The translations under genes and the position numbers were made by a program. From NCBI RefSeq assembly GCF_003363755.1, contig NZ_CP031396.1:1054001-1118000 (forward strand): a stretch of 64,000 nucleotides of DNA, read 5' to 3'. The notes beneath the pieces were generated by a model. That model had not been told where the DNA came from. It searched no databases and saw only the letters and a list, made by a program, of their open reading frames with translations. This document shows positions 52,583 to 61,172 of this stretch, piece by piece. How positions within the stretch are numbered: the stretch's first letter is position 1; each line of letters starts with the position of its first letter. The stretch comes from Pseudomonas protegens. Lineage in GTDB: Bacteria > Pseudomonadota > Gammaproteobacteria > Pseudomonadales > Pseudomonadaceae.

Positions 52583-53245
52583 ATGCGCCTGCTGCTTGTC
52601 GAAGATGATCGTGCCCTCGGCCAGGGCATCCGCGTGGCCCTGAGCGCCGAAGGCTACACCCTGGACTGGCTGCAGGATGGCGCCAGCGCCCTGCATGCCC
52701 TGCGCACGGAAAGCTTCGACCTGTTGCTGCTGGACCTGGGCCTGCCGCGGCTCGACGGCCTGGAATTGCTCCAGCAATTGCGCGCCGCCCGCCAGGACCT
52801 GCCGGTGCTGATTCTCACCGCCCGCGACGGCACCGCCGAGCGCATCGCCGGGCTGGATGCCGGGGCCGACGACTACCTGGTCAAGCCCTTCGATGTCGAG
52901 GAATTCAAGGCCCGGGTCCGCGCCCTGCTGCGCCGCAGCCAGGGTCGTGCCCAGCCGCTGCTGGAGCACGCCGGTATCTGCCTCGACCCGGCCAACCAGC
53001 AGGTGCAGTACCACGACGCCGAGGTGGTGCTCACCCCCATGGAATACCAGTTGCTGCATCAGCTGATGGTGCGCCCGGGCAAGGTGGTGACCCGCGAACG
53101 CCTGTCCCGGGCGCTGTACGGCTGGCAGGACCGGGTCGAGAGCAACACCCTGGAAGTGCTGATCCACAACCTGCGCAAGAAGCTCTGCAGCGAGCTGATC
53201 CGCACCGTGCGCGGCGTCGGTTATGTGCTGGAGCTCAAGCCATGA
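52583..53245 (+). CDS. OmpR/PhoB-family response regulator (QseB/PmrA-like)
   Basis: 220-residue response regulator: receiver with VEDDRALGQGIRVALSAEGY, phospho-Asp in LLLLDLGLPRLDGLELL, Lys in DDYLVKPFDVEEFKARVRAL; C-terminal winged helix (TPMEYQLLHQLMVRPGKVVT, SNTLEVLIHNLRKKL, IRTVRGVGYVLEL). It overlaps its kinase gene by 4 nt. The divergent PepSY-b561 operon is the most likely target. Confidence 0.9.
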   Translation: MRLLLVEDDRALGQGIRVALSAEGYTLDWLQDGASALHALRTESFDLLLLDLGLPRLDGLELLQQLRAARQDLPVLILTARDGTAERIAGLDAGADDYLVKPFDVEEFKARVRALLRRSQGRAQPLLEHAGICLDPANQQVQYHDAEVVLTPMEYQLLHQLMVRPGKVVTRERLSRALYGWQDRVESNTLEVLIHNLRKKLCSELIRTVRGVGYVLELKP

Positions 53246-54624
53246 ACTCGGTGCGCACGCGGATTCTGCTGCCGGTCCTGGTCCTGGTGCTGCTGGGGGA
53301 TTTGCTGATCAGCTGGCTGGTGCTGCGCGACAGCCACCATGAAATCGAAGAGGTCTACGACGCCCAGCTGGCCCAGAGCGCGCGGCTGCTGCAAGGGGTG
53401 CTGCGCCAGCGCGACCCGGCTCAACAGACGGACGCGGCGGACTGGGAGCGCCTGCACCAGGCCTTCGACCAGGCCATGAGCCGGGTCGGTGTGGACGGCG
53501 CCGCCCACCCCTATGAAACCCGCCTGACCTTCCAGGTGTGGCGCGACGATGGCCAGTTGCTGATGCGCTCCGCCGAGGCCCCGCTGCTGGAGGCGCCGCC
53601 CACCACCCTGGGGGCCCACGACATCCTGGAAAACGGCAGGGACTGGTGCGCCTTTCTCCTGGCCGACCCGCAGCAGGGCCTGCTGATCTGGGTCGGCGAA
53701 CGGGATGACATTCGCCAGGACCTGATCCAGCGCATCGTGCGCCATACCCTGTGGCCGACCCTGATCGGCGTGCCGCTGCTGGCGCTGCTGATCTGGCTGA
53801 CCATCGGCTGGGGCCTGGCGCCACTGCGGGCCATGGCCCGGGCCATTCGCGGGCGCAGCAGCGACACCTTGCAGCCGCTCGGGCTCAAGCCGTTGCCCCA
53901 GGACCTGGAACCGATGCAGACCGCCCTCAACCAGTTACTGGCGCAGATCGACAGCCTGCTGGAGCGCGAGCGGCGCTTTATTGCCGACGCCGCCCATGAA
54001 CTGCGCACGCCCCTGGCGATCCTGCGGATTCACGCGCAGAACGCCCAGAGCGCCGGCAGCCCGGAGCAACGCCAGGAAGCCCTGGATTTTCTGGTGAGCG
54101 GCGTCGACCGCGCCACCCGCATCGGCAGTCAGCTGCTGACCATGGCGCGCATCGAGCCGCAGCTGAGCAATCCGCGCCTGAGCCGCATTGACCTCAGCGC
54201 CCTGGTGCGCGAAGAGCTGGCGGAGCTGACGCCTTTGGCCCTGGAGAAGGATGTTGAACTGGTGCTCGAAGGCGACGAAGGCTGCCTGATCGACACCGAT
54301 CCGGTGGCTTTGGCCATTGCCCTGCAGAACCTGGTGACCAACGCCCTGAACTTTGCCCCCGCGGGCAGCGAGGTGCGGGTCGGCCTGCGGCCCCAGGCCG
54401 ATGGCGCGATGCACCTGTGCGTGGAAGATGCCGGGCCCGGCATCAATGAAGAGGAGCGCGGACGTTTGCTGGAGCGTTTCTACAGCCAGGGCAACGCCCA
54501 TGGCGCCGGGCTGGGGCTGGCGATTGTGCAGATGATCGTCAGCAAGATCGGTGGCCGTCTGGAGTTGCGCAATCGGCCTGAGGGCGGGTTGTGTGCGTTG
54601 TTGCGGCTGGGGCCAGCGCTTTAG
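53242..54624 (+). CDS. QseC-like sensor histidine kinase
   Basis: 460-residue inner-membrane kinase: two membrane segments (about residues 8-28 and 170-195) flanking a ~140-residue periplasmic sensor, HAMP-like linker, HisKA with His in RRFIADAAHELRTPLAILRI, and HATPase (LQNLVTNALNFAPAG, VEDAGPGINEEERGRLLERF, GAGLGLAIVQMIVSKIGGRL). Partner of the overlapping OmpR-type regulator. The signal is not known. Confidence 0.9.
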   Translation: MNSVRTRILLPVLVLVLLGDLLISWLVLRDSHHEIEEVYDAQLAQSARLLQGVLRQRDPAQQTDAADWERLHQAFDQAMSRVGVDGAAHPYETRLTFQVWRDDGQLLMRSAEAPLLEAPPTTLGAHDILENGRDWCAFLLADPQQGLLIWVGERDDIRQDLIQRIVRHTLWPTLIGVPLLALLIWLTIGWGLAPLRAMARAIRGRSSDTLQPLGLKPLPQDLEPMQTALNQLLAQIDSLLERERRFIADAAHELRTPLAILRIHAQNAQSAGSPEQRQEALDFLVSGVDRATRIGSQLLTMARIEPQLSNPRLSRIDLSALVREELAELTPLALEKDVELVLEGDEGCLIDTDPVALAIALQNLVTNALNFAPAGSEVRVGLRPQADGAMHLCVEDAGPGINEEERGRLLERFYSQGNAHGAGLGLAIVQMIVSKIGGRLELRNRPEGGLCALLRLGPAL

Positions 54625-54721
54625 TCGGCGGCGCGAAGGGCCTATCCTGTGCGCCGCTCGGGAATCGGGGGGCTGGCGGCCCCTCCGCCAGCCGCATGAA
54701 ATAACAATCAGGGAGCCCCCC

Positions 54722-55267
54722 ATGGCCATGCCGGAACGGCTGAAACCAACACCCGCGACGCCGAAAATACGGGCGTTGATGAAGGACTTGCTCAACCAGA
54801 TCCTCGACCAGATCTGGAACAACCAGGAACGGGAAAGCCCCGAGATCAGTGCGCTGATCCAGCAATGGAACAGCCACGCCGGCCGGCCTTTCGAGTTCCA
54901 CGAATTTCGCGACATGCACAGCCATACCAGCGCGGCGAACTTTCTGCGCACGGCCTTTCATCAAGAGCGCTACGTTGACGACCTGAGCTTCGACGAAGCG
55001 TGCGCCGTGGCGGATTTCATCTGCCAGTGCGAAGGCACGGAGTCTGATACGGACTACGCCCTGGGCCTGTTGGAAACCAACTTCCCCGAAGCCAATGCCT
55101 CGGACCTGATCTTCTGGCCCAACGCGTGGTTTGACGATGAAGACCTGTTGCATATCGAGCTCAGCTCGGCGCAGATCATCGGTTATCTGATGGCGAAGTC
55201 TTCGCGGCCTTTGCAGGACGCGCCGCCCATCACCCTGCCCTATGCCATTCCCCAGAACAGGTCATAG
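54722..55267 (+). CDS. Hypothetical cytosolic protein
   Basis: 181-residue acidic protein (MAMPERLKPTPATPKIRALM). Predicted mostly helical; segments LLNQILDQIWNNQERESPEI, EFHEFRDMHSHTSAANFLRT and EDLLHIELSSAQIIGYLMAK are well-formed. No known domain, signal peptide or active-site pattern. CAGGGAG precedes the start at 54722. Monocistronic between the kinase gene and the convergent HTH gene. Confidence 0.65.
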   Translation: MAMPERLKPTPATPKIRALMKDLLNQILDQIWNNQERESPEISALIQQWNSHAGRPFEFHEFRDMHSHTSAANFLRTAFHQERYVDDLSFDEACAVADFICQCEGTESDTDYALGLLETNFPEANASDLIFWPNAWFDDEDLLHIELSSAQIIGYLMAKSSRPLQDAPPITLPYAIPQNRS

Positions 55268-55333
55268 CGCCGCCTGGGCCGTCTCCACCCGCAGCTCGGC
55301 TGTGGCCACGGGTGGCAGCGGCCAGCGCCTGCT

Positions 55334-56269
55334 TCATCCCCGGCTCTTTTTCTTCGATCGCCCCGCGCGCCCGTCGTACTCCGGGCGGCCCGACACCACC
55401 AGCCCGAAGAAGTAGGGATCAGCCCCTGGGTCTTCCAGTTGTCCGGAAGATTTGTTGTGCACTTCGATCACCGAAAACAGATCGACAAGACGGTCCTGGA
55501 TCTCTTCGATGTCCGCCGCTTTGAGCGTGACCATCGCGCTGTACTTGAATGATCCGGACACATTGAAATATTCGCTTTGCTCGGGCTTGGTCAACGATCG
55601 ATCGATCTCGTGACGCAGGAACCGGTCCTTGAGCGCCAGGGCCTCTGCGGTTCTGGGCATTCTCAAGGTGGGGGCATGGCGCACGAAGGGTGACCGCGGG
55701 GTGCTGCGCTCCTTGGCCACAAGGCTCAGGAAGGCTTCGGTACGCGCGTCGTAGGCCAGGCCGAGCTGCTGGCACACCGCCTGGATTTCGGCCACCGAGG
55801 CGCTGTCCACCATGTACAGATAGGTCATCAACGGCAGCAGTTCGAAGTGTTCCTTGAAGGCTGCAATGATCTCTTCGGTGACGATGAACTCACGTTCGTA
55901 GCGGCTCAGGCTCAAGGCGCGGCGCAGCAGCTTGGAGTCGTGTTCACGCACCTCGAGCATGGCGGAAAGATCCTTGATCTCCACCCCTTTGCCAAACAGC
56001 ATTTCGTGCACGGGGGCCGGCAACAAGTCACGAAAGTAATGCCAGTAGTAATCGAAGCTCGACTTGCTGGCGGGGACGATGCCCAGTTGGTCATGCAGTT
56101 CGACGGCTGACTCAAGGCTCAGGTGCTTGCGTCCTGCCTCGACGTCCCGGTAGTGGTTGGCGGAAAACGGAATGTTCACGGTTTCCAGAAAAGTTGAAAT
56201 CTTTAGGTGGCCGCTTTCGAGGCGCAACTGGGTGAGAAACGCGCCAAAGGCCTGCTGGTTCTCCGACAT
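55334..56269 (-). CDS. Helix-turn-helix protein coupled to AlaX
   Basis: 311-residue protein. The first ~65 residues (FGAFLTQLRLESGHLKISTF, IPFSANHYRDVEAGRKHLSL, AVELHDQLGI) look like a diverged XRE helix-turn-helix. The middle and C-terminal parts (IVTEEIIAAFKEHFELLPLM; FNVSGSFKYSAMVTLKAADI, QDRLVDLFSVIEVHNKSSG) are not recognised, the latter resembling a small alpha/beta sensor domain. Its start immediately follows the AlaX stop codon, so the two are translationally coupled. Confidence 0.7.
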   Translation of the reverse strand: MSENQQAFGAFLTQLRLESGHLKISTFLETVNIPFSANHYRDVEAGRKHLSLESAVELHDQLGIVPASKSSFDYYWHYFRDLLPAPVHEMLFGKGVEIKDLSAMLEVREHDSKLLRRALSLSRYEREFIVTEEIIAAFKEHFELLPLMTYLYMVDSASVAEIQAVCQQLGLAYDARTEAFLSLVAKERSTPRSPFVRHAPTLRMPRTAEALALKDRFLRHEIDRSLTKPEQSEYFNVSGSFKYSAMVTLKAADIEEIQDRLVDLFSVIEVHNKSSGQLEDPGADPYFFGLVVSGRPEYDGRAGRSKKKSRG

Positions 56270-57001
56270 TTACTCAACCTCTACCGCGAACGAAACAGCG
56301 ACCCGGGTGGTGTTCTTCCTGAGTTTCATGCTGGCAGTGACGGCCCCTATCTCTCGTGTATTGCCGACATGCACGCCACCACAGGGGATCGACCACTCGC
56401 CGCATTGCCACCAGCGATAGCCTGGTCCTTTGCCGGTGTCAGCCTGGGTTCTGACGGCATGACCGGCCGCGCAAAAGCGATTCAACTCTTGCGTGGCACG
56501 CTCCAGGCTCTGCTCATCGAACTCGCCCGTGAACTCATAGTGATTTTCCCCGCCCTGGTCATTCAACGGCGAGCGGACCGGGTGTGGAATCGAGCGCCCC
56601 AGTGTCTGCTCCAGCAGGCAGTGCATCAGGTGCATGGCCGAATGAATGCGCATCTGCTGATAGCGCAGGGACCAGTCCAGGGTCGCCGTCACCCCCTGCC
56701 CCGGCACCAGTGATTGCAGTTGCCCGAACCCGGCGTCATCCAGCTTCAGGTAATGCCTGATCTCGTCGTCCTTCCTTTTGGTGGTGGCGATCTCGATCAC
56801 CTGCGGCACATCAGCGGCCCCGGGTTCGCTGAGGGTCAGCAGCCCCCGATCCCCCAGTTGGCCGCCGCCCTGGGGATAGAACACCGTCTCGCTCAATAGA
56901 GCGAAGGGCACACCCGAATCGTCCCGTTCAAGCCGGTGGATCTGGCATTGCACGGTTTGCAGGTAGGGTTGCTGATGAAACAAAGGAAGGGTTGGGTTCA
57001 T
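56270..57001 (-). CDS. alaX: AlaX-type alanyl-tRNA editing protein
   Basis: 243-residue stand-alone editing domain homologous to the AlaRS C-terminal editing region. Zinc/catalytic motifs are visible: RIHSAMHLMHCLLEQTLG (HxxxH) and WSIPCGGVHVGNTREIGAVT (CxxxH), and the N-terminal TVFYPQGGGQLGDRG is an AlaX hallmark. It deacylates Ser- or Gly-tRNA(Ala) or related misacylated tRNA. Start at 57001 (MNPTLPLFHQQ). The HTH gene starts at the next base after its stop. Confidence 0.9.
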   Translation of the reverse strand: MNPTLPLFHQQPYLQTVQCQIHRLERDDSGVPFALLSETVFYPQGGGQLGDRGLLTLSEPGAADVPQVIEIATTKRKDDEIRHYLKLDDAGFGQLQSLVPGQGVTATLDWSLRYQQMRIHSAMHLMHCLLEQTLGRSIPHPVRSPLNDQGGENHYEFTGEFDEQSLERATQELNRFCAAGHAVRTQADTGKGPGYRWWQCGEWSIPCGGVHVGNTREIGAVTASMKLRKNTTRVAVSFAVEVE

Positions 57002-57028
57002 GTGTGCCTCGCGTCCTTGAGCATTCAC

Positions 57029-57197
57029 GGCCGGCCGGGGATTCCCATGAACAGCCGTTGCCTGTGTGGTGCATTAAGAACCATCTGCCGATGAATATTC
57101 AACCCCCGGATTAATAATAAATCCCCAGGATTAATTTTCGGCGCACACAATCCCCAACCTACCTCTCGTGCGAAAGCCAATCCAATACGCGATTGCC
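57029..57197. promoter_or_regulatory. AT-rich promoter region upstream of alaX
   Basis: Two similar segments CCCCCGGATTAATAATAAAT and CCCCAGGATTAATTTTCGG (57103-57141) form an imperfect direct repeat in an otherwise AT-rich 60-nt stretch about 105-140 nt upstream of alaX. They could bind the co-encoded HTH protein. Confidence 0.35.
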
Positions 57198-57246
57198 GTA
57201 AGAGCCGGCTTGCCGGCGAACGCGATCTCTCAAGCCGGCTCCTACA
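57198..57246. repeat. REPIN (short) after benD
   Basis: GTAAGAGCCGGCTTGCCGGCGAACG ... CAAGCCGGCTCCTACAG inverted pair between alaX and the end of benD; may also serve as a transcript end. Confidence 0.85.
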
Positions 57247-57274
57247 GGTCGGTCAGTCAGCAGCAGGTTGACCC

Positions 57275-58048
57275 TCAGCCCTGGTCGCCGCCGCCCACCG
57301 GCAGCACTGTGCCGGTGATGTAGGAGGCTTCGGCGGAGGCCAGAAACAGGATGGCTGCGGCTTGTTCGTCGATGTTGCCGTAGCGTTTCATCAGGCTGCT
57401 GTCGAGGGTCTGATCGACGATCTGCTGGTACCAGACTTGCTCCTCAGGGCTTTGTTCAGCGCTGTTGCGCGGAATGCGCCGCGGCGGGGCTTCGGTGCCG
57501 CCCGGAGCGGTGGCGTTGACCCGCACGCCACGGCCGGCGGTTTCGAAGGCCAGGCAGGCGGTGAGTGCGTTGATCCCGCCCTTGGCCGCGCCGTAGGGCA
57601 CGCGGTTGAGGCTGCGGGTGGCGATGGAGGAGACGTTGACGATGGCCCCGCTGCCCTGCTCCAGCATCTGCGGCAAGGCGGCGTGGCAGCACCACAAGGT
57701 CGGGAACAATGAGCGACGGACTTCGGCTTCGATCTGCGCGGGCTCGTATTGTTCGAAGGGCTTGGCCCAGATGGTGCCGCCGACGTTGTTGATGAGGACA
57801 TCGAGGCGGCCGAAGTGGGCGATGGCCGCCGCCATGATTCGGCTGCATTCGCGGTACTGCTCCAGGTCGGCGGTCAGGGCCAGGACCGGGAAGCGTGGGG
57901 TCAGTTCGGCGGCCAGTTCGAAGACCAGTTCGGAGCGGTCCACCAGCACCACGCGAGCGCCCTCTTCGGCCAGGCGTTCGGCAACGCGACGGCCGATGCC
58001 TTGGGCGGCGCCGGTGACCAGGGCGACTTGGTTGTGGAAACGGTTCAT
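57275..58048 (-). CDS. benD: Benzoate cis-diol dehydrogenase BenD
   Basis: 257-residue SDR oxidising 1,6-dihydroxycyclohexa-2,4-diene-1-carboxylate to catechol and CO2 with NAD+. Gly motif VALVTGAAQGIGRRVAERLA, LINNVGGTIWAKPFEQYEP, catalytic Ser in IVNVSSIATRSLN, Tyr-x-x-x-Lys in VPYGAAKGGINALTACL, and the BenD-typical NATAPGGTEAPPRRIPRNS. Last gene of benABCD, separated from benC by a 140-nt gap containing a REPIN. Start 58048 (MNRFHNQVALV). Confidence 0.93.
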   Translation of the reverse strand: MNRFHNQVALVTGAAQGIGRRVAERLAEEGARVVLVDRSELVFELAAELTPRFPVLALTADLEQYRECSRIMAAAIAHFGRLDVLINNVGGTIWAKPFEQYEPAQIEAEVRRSLFPTLWCCHAALPQMLEQGSGAIVNVSSIATRSLNRVPYGAAKGGINALTACLAFETAGRGVRVNATAPGGTEAPPRRIPRNSAEQSPEEQVWYQQIVDQTLDSSLMKRYGNIDEQAAAILFLASAEASYITGTVLPVGGGDQG

Positions 58049-58092
58049 GGAAACCTCGTGGATGCAAAAAGATGGAGAGCACGCCACCCGAC

Positions 58093-58175
58093 GTAGGAGC
58101 CGGCTTGCCGGCGAAGGGGCCCTTGAGCCTTGCAGCGCCCTTGTCGACGCCTTCGCTGGCAAGCCAGCGCCTACA
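58093..58175. repeat. REPIN between benC and benD
   Basis: GTAGGAGCCGGCTTGCCGGCGAAGG ... CCTTCGCTGGCAAGCCAGCGCCTACAG: inverted REP pair inside the ben operon, where it may stabilise the upstream mRNA or reduce benD expression. Confidence 0.88.
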
Positions 58176-58190
58176 GCGGCGAGGCGCCCT

Positions 58191-59204
58191 TCAGGCGGCG
58201 CTGGCGGCGAACTTTTCGTAGTAGAAATTCGCCGGGGCGATGCCCTGCTCGCGGATGAACTGGCTCACCGCCTCGACCATCGGCGGCGGGCCGCACAGGT
58301 ACACGTCCACATCACCCTGGTTGAGGTGCACCGGCTCGATGTGCTGGGTCACGTAGCCCTTGCGCGGGTACTGGCTCTCGGGGTTGGCCACGCAGGCGCT
58401 GAAGCTGAACTGCGGGATGCGCGCGGCAAAGTCTTCCAGGCGCTCCAGCTCCACCAGGTCGAAATCGTTGGTCACGCCGTAGATCAAATGCAGCGGATGC
58501 TCACTGCCCTGCTCGGCGATTTTCTCCAGCATGGCGGTGAACGGCGCCAGCCCGGTGCCGCCGGCCAGCAACAGCAAGGGCCGGCGAATATCCCGCAGGT
58601 AGAAGCTGCCCAGGGGCCCGGCCAGGGTCATGCTGTCGCCGGCTTTGGCAAGACCGGTGAGGAAGCTGCTCATCAGGCCGCCGGGCACATTGCGGATCAG
58701 GAAGCTGACCTCACCGTCGCGCTGCAAGGAGCTGAAGGAATAGGCCCGGGTCTGTTCGCTGCCGGGCACCCCGAGGTTGACGTATTGCCCCGGCAGGAAC
58801 GCCAGCTGGCTCAGGGCCTCGCCCTTGATCGACAGGGCAATGGTGCTGTCGGACAGCTGGCGCACCGCGCTGATGTTGGCCTGAAAGATGGCCTGCCCGG
58901 CGCGGCAGACCTGGGACGAAGCCGGCACCCGCACCACGCAATCACCGAGGGCGCGCATCTGGCAGGTGAGGACAAAACCCTGCTCGGCCTCGTCGGCGCT
59001 CAGAGCGTCTTCGATGTAGTCCTCGCCCAGCTCGTAGCGCCCCGCCTCGGCAAAACATTTGCAGGTACCGCAGGCGCCGTCGCGGCAGTCCAGGGGGATG
59101 TTGATGCCCTGGCGGTAGGCGGCGTCGGCCACGGTTTCGCCCGGGTTGGCGTTGACGAAACGGGTGACGCCGTCTTCGAAATTGAGTGCGATTTGATGGC
59201 TCAT
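58191..59204 (-). CDS. benC: Benzoate 1,2-dioxygenase electron transfer component BenC
   Basis: 337-residue reductase passing electrons from NADH to BenAB. N-terminal plant-type [2Fe-2S] domain (CRDGACGTCKCF and GFVLTCQMRALGD), FAD domain with RAYSFSSLQRDG, and NAD domain with PLLLLAGGTGLAPFTAMLEK and VYLCGPPPMVEAVSQFI. It starts 10 nt after benB. Confidence 0.95.
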   Translation of the reverse strand: MSHQIALNFEDGVTRFVNANPGETVADAAYRQGINIPLDCRDGACGTCKCFAEAGRYELGEDYIEDALSADEAEQGFVLTCQMRALGDCVVRVPASSQVCRAGQAIFQANISAVRQLSDSTIALSIKGEALSQLAFLPGQYVNLGVPGSEQTRAYSFSSLQRDGEVSFLIRNVPGGLMSSFLTGLAKAGDSMTLAGPLGSFYLRDIRRPLLLLAGGTGLAPFTAMLEKIAEQGSEHPLHLIYGVTNDFDLVELERLEDFAARIPQFSFSACVANPESQYPRKGYVTQHIEPVHLNQGDVDVYLCGPPPMVEAVSQFIREQGIAPANFYYEKFAASAA

Positions 59205-59214
59205 GGCGGTCGCC

Positions 59215-59703
59215 TCAGAGGTGGTAGATATCGACGACCTGGCGAACGTAGTCGTTCTTCAGGATGACTTTCTTGGCCAGGATCAGCGGGTTTTCGCCGC
59301 GCAGGTCGAGGGTGTAGAAGCTGCAGCCGAAGTAGCTGTCCACGGTCTTGTAGCGAAAGCTCAGGGTGTGCCAGTTGAAGCGCAGCTTGCACAGGCCGTC
59401 GCCCTGCTCCAGCAGCTCGATATTGCTCAGGTTGTGGGAAGTGCGGGTGTCGGGAATGCTGGCGCTGGAGCGCTCGGTCTTGATGCGGAACACCCGGTCT
59501 TCCAGACCGCTGCGGTTGCCGTACCAGATCAGCGAGATTTCCCGCTGCGGGTCTTCGGTCAGCTGGTCACTGTCGTCCCAGGACGGCATCCAGAAGGTCG
59601 CGTCCGGGGCGTAGAGTTCCAGCCAGCTGTCCCAGTCCTTGTCGTCCAGGTAGCGGGCTTCGCGGTACAGAAAATCGCGCACGGTGTCGTAGGAAATATT
59701 CAT
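59215..59703 (-). CDS. benB: Benzoate 1,2-dioxygenase beta subunit BenB
   Basis: 162-residue small subunit of the ring-hydroxylating dioxygenase, NTF2-like fold ([44 protein letters not shown]-free core, [20 protein letters not shown]). Structural partner of BenA in the alpha3beta3 hexamer. Its ATG overlaps the benA stop by 4 nt. Confidence 0.95.
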   Translation of the reverse strand: MNISYDTVRDFLYREARYLDDKDWDSWLELYAPDATFWMPSWDDSDQLTEDPQREISLIWYGNRSGLEDRVFRIKTERSSASIPDTRTSHNLSNIELLEQGDGLCKLRFNWHTLSFRYKTVDSYFGCSFYTLDLRGENPLILAKKVILKNDYVRQVVDIYHL

Positions 59704-61064
59704 TGCACGGCCTCCACTGCGATCTGCCGTGAGGCTTCACGCTCCAGGGCCGCGAGCAGGGTCTGCTGCCAGTACTTGTGCTGCATCACGAACAGGCCTT
59801 CGTCCTCGGTGCGCACGCCGCTGAGGATCGGCTGCAGGTCAATTTCTTTGGCGGCCTCGTCCGCTCCCTGGACCCAGTGCTCGGCACCGCGGGACATGTC
59901 GTTCCAGGCCGTGGTGCTGCCCTGGTAGCCGAGCTGGCAGGAACGGAACTCCTCCAGGTCGTCCGGGGTGGCCATGCCGCTGACGTTGAAGAAATCTTCG
60001 TACTGGCGGATGCGCCGGGCCCGGGCTTCATCGCTCTCGCCCTTGGGCGCAATGCAGTAGATGGTGATTTCGGTGCGGTCCACCGAGATCGGCCGGGCAA
60101 TGCGGATCTGCGAGCTGAACTGGTCCATCAGGTAGACGTTGGGATACAGGCACAGGTTGCGCGAGTTCTCGATCATCCAGTCGGCCCGGGCCTGGCCGAA
60201 GTCCCGGGCCAGCTCGTCGCGGCGTTCGTACAGCGGCCGGTCCTCGGGGTTGGACCAACGAGTCCAGAGCAGCATGTGGCCCTTGTCGAAGGAGTAGAAG
60301 CCACCGCCCTGCTTGGCCCAGGTGCCGGCGCTCATGGTGCGGATGTCTTCCCCGGCTTCGCGCTGCTTGCGCTGGTTCTGGGTGGCGGCGTAGTTCCAGT
60401 GCACCGAGCTGACGTGGTAGCCGTCGGCGCCGTTCTCGGCGGTGAGCTTCCAGTTGCCTTCGTAGATGTAGCTGGAGGAGCCGCGCAGCACTTCCAGGCC
60501 GTCGGCGGACTGGTCGACGATCATGTCGATGATCTTCGCCGACTCCCCCAAGTGCTCCACCAGGGGCAGCACGTCGGGGTTGAGGCTGCCGAACAGAAAG
60601 CCGCGATAGGACTCAAAGCGCGCGACGCGGGTCAGGTCGTGGGAGCCTTCGCAGTTGAAACTGGCCGGGTAGCCGGCAGCGGCCGGGTCCTTGACCTTGA
60701 GCAGTTTGCCGGTGTTGTTGAAGGTCCAGCCGTGGAACGGGCAGGTGAAGGACGCCTTGTTGCCGGTCTTGTGCCGGCAGAGCATGGCGCCGCGATGGCT
60801 GCAGGCGTTGATGAAGGCGTTGAGTTCACCGTTCTTGTTGCGCGCGATGAACACCGGCTGCCGGCCCATGGTGGTGCTGTAGTAGTCATTGGGATTGGGG
60901 ATCTGGCTGTCGTGGGCCAGGTACAGCCAGTTGCCTTCGAAGATGTGCTGCATCTCCAGGTCGAACAACCGGGGGTCGGTGAACATCTCCCGCTTGCAGC
61001 GGTAGACGCCCTGGTCGGGGTCTTCTTCAAGCAGGGAATGCAGGTATTCGGGTCGCAGGGACAT
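59700..61064 (-). CDS. benA: Benzoate 1,2-dioxygenase alpha subunit BenA
   Basis: 454-residue catalytic subunit that dihydroxylates benzoate to the cis-1,2-diol. Rieske [2Fe-2S] motif [14 protein letters not shown] with CPFHGWTF, and mononuclear iron His pair in [18 protein letters not shown]. Start 61064 ([15 protein letters not shown]) has GGAGG 9 nt upstream; the ATG at 61079 overlaps that site and is less likely. First gene of benABCD, under a promoter with two BenR-type boxes. Confidence 0.95.
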   Translation of the reverse strand: MSLRPEYLHSLLEEDPDQGVYRCKREMFTDPRLFDLEMQHIFEGNWLYLAHDSQIPNPNDYYSTTMGRQPVFIARNKNGELNAFINACSHRGAMLCRHKTGNKASFTCPFHGWTFNNTGKLLKVKDPAAAGYPASFNCEGSHDLTRVARFESYRGFLFGSLNPDVLPLVEHLGESAKIIDMIVDQSADGLEVLRGSSSYIYEGNWKLTAENGADGYHVSSVHWNYAATQNQRKQREAGEDIRTMSAGTWAKQGGGFYSFDKGHMLLWTRWSNPEDRPLYERRDELARDFGQARADWMIENSRNLCLYPNVYLMDQFSSQIRIARPISVDRTEITIYCIAPKGESDEARARRIRQYEDFFNVSGMATPDDLEEFRSCQLGYQGSTTAWNDMSRGAEHWVQGADEAAKEIDLQPILSGVRTEDEGLFVMQHKYWQQTLLAALEREASRQIAVEAVQ

Positions 61065-61100
61065 GGCCGCCGCCTCCATTGTTTTTATTCAGGCAGGGCC

Positions 61101-61126
61101 ATGCTAGGACGGGGGTTGGCGGGGCA
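61101..61126 (-). promoter_or_regulatory. Candidate benA promoter core
   Basis: On the minus strand, TAGCAT (61101-61106) is a plausible -10 box, 17 nt downstream of a poor -35 region that overlaps the end of the proximal BenR box (GGCTATTGCC), as in the Pm/PbenA class of XylS/BenR-dependent promoters. Confidence 0.55.
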
Positions 61127-61127
61127 A

Positions 61128-61163
61128 TAGCCGATGCGTGCAGACCTGTATCCGTTTTCTGCA
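61128..61163 (-). promoter_or_regulatory. Tandem BenR/XylS-type binding site
   Basis: Read on the minus strand: TGCAGAAAACGGATA, a 6-nt spacer CAGGTC, then TGCACGCATCGGCTA. Both units match the XylS/BenR half-site TGCA-N6-GGNTA in direct repeat with 21-bp periodicity, the known arrangement at Pm and PbenA. BenR with benzoate would activate benA from here. Confidence 0.88.
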
Positions 61164-61172
61164 GATTGCCTT

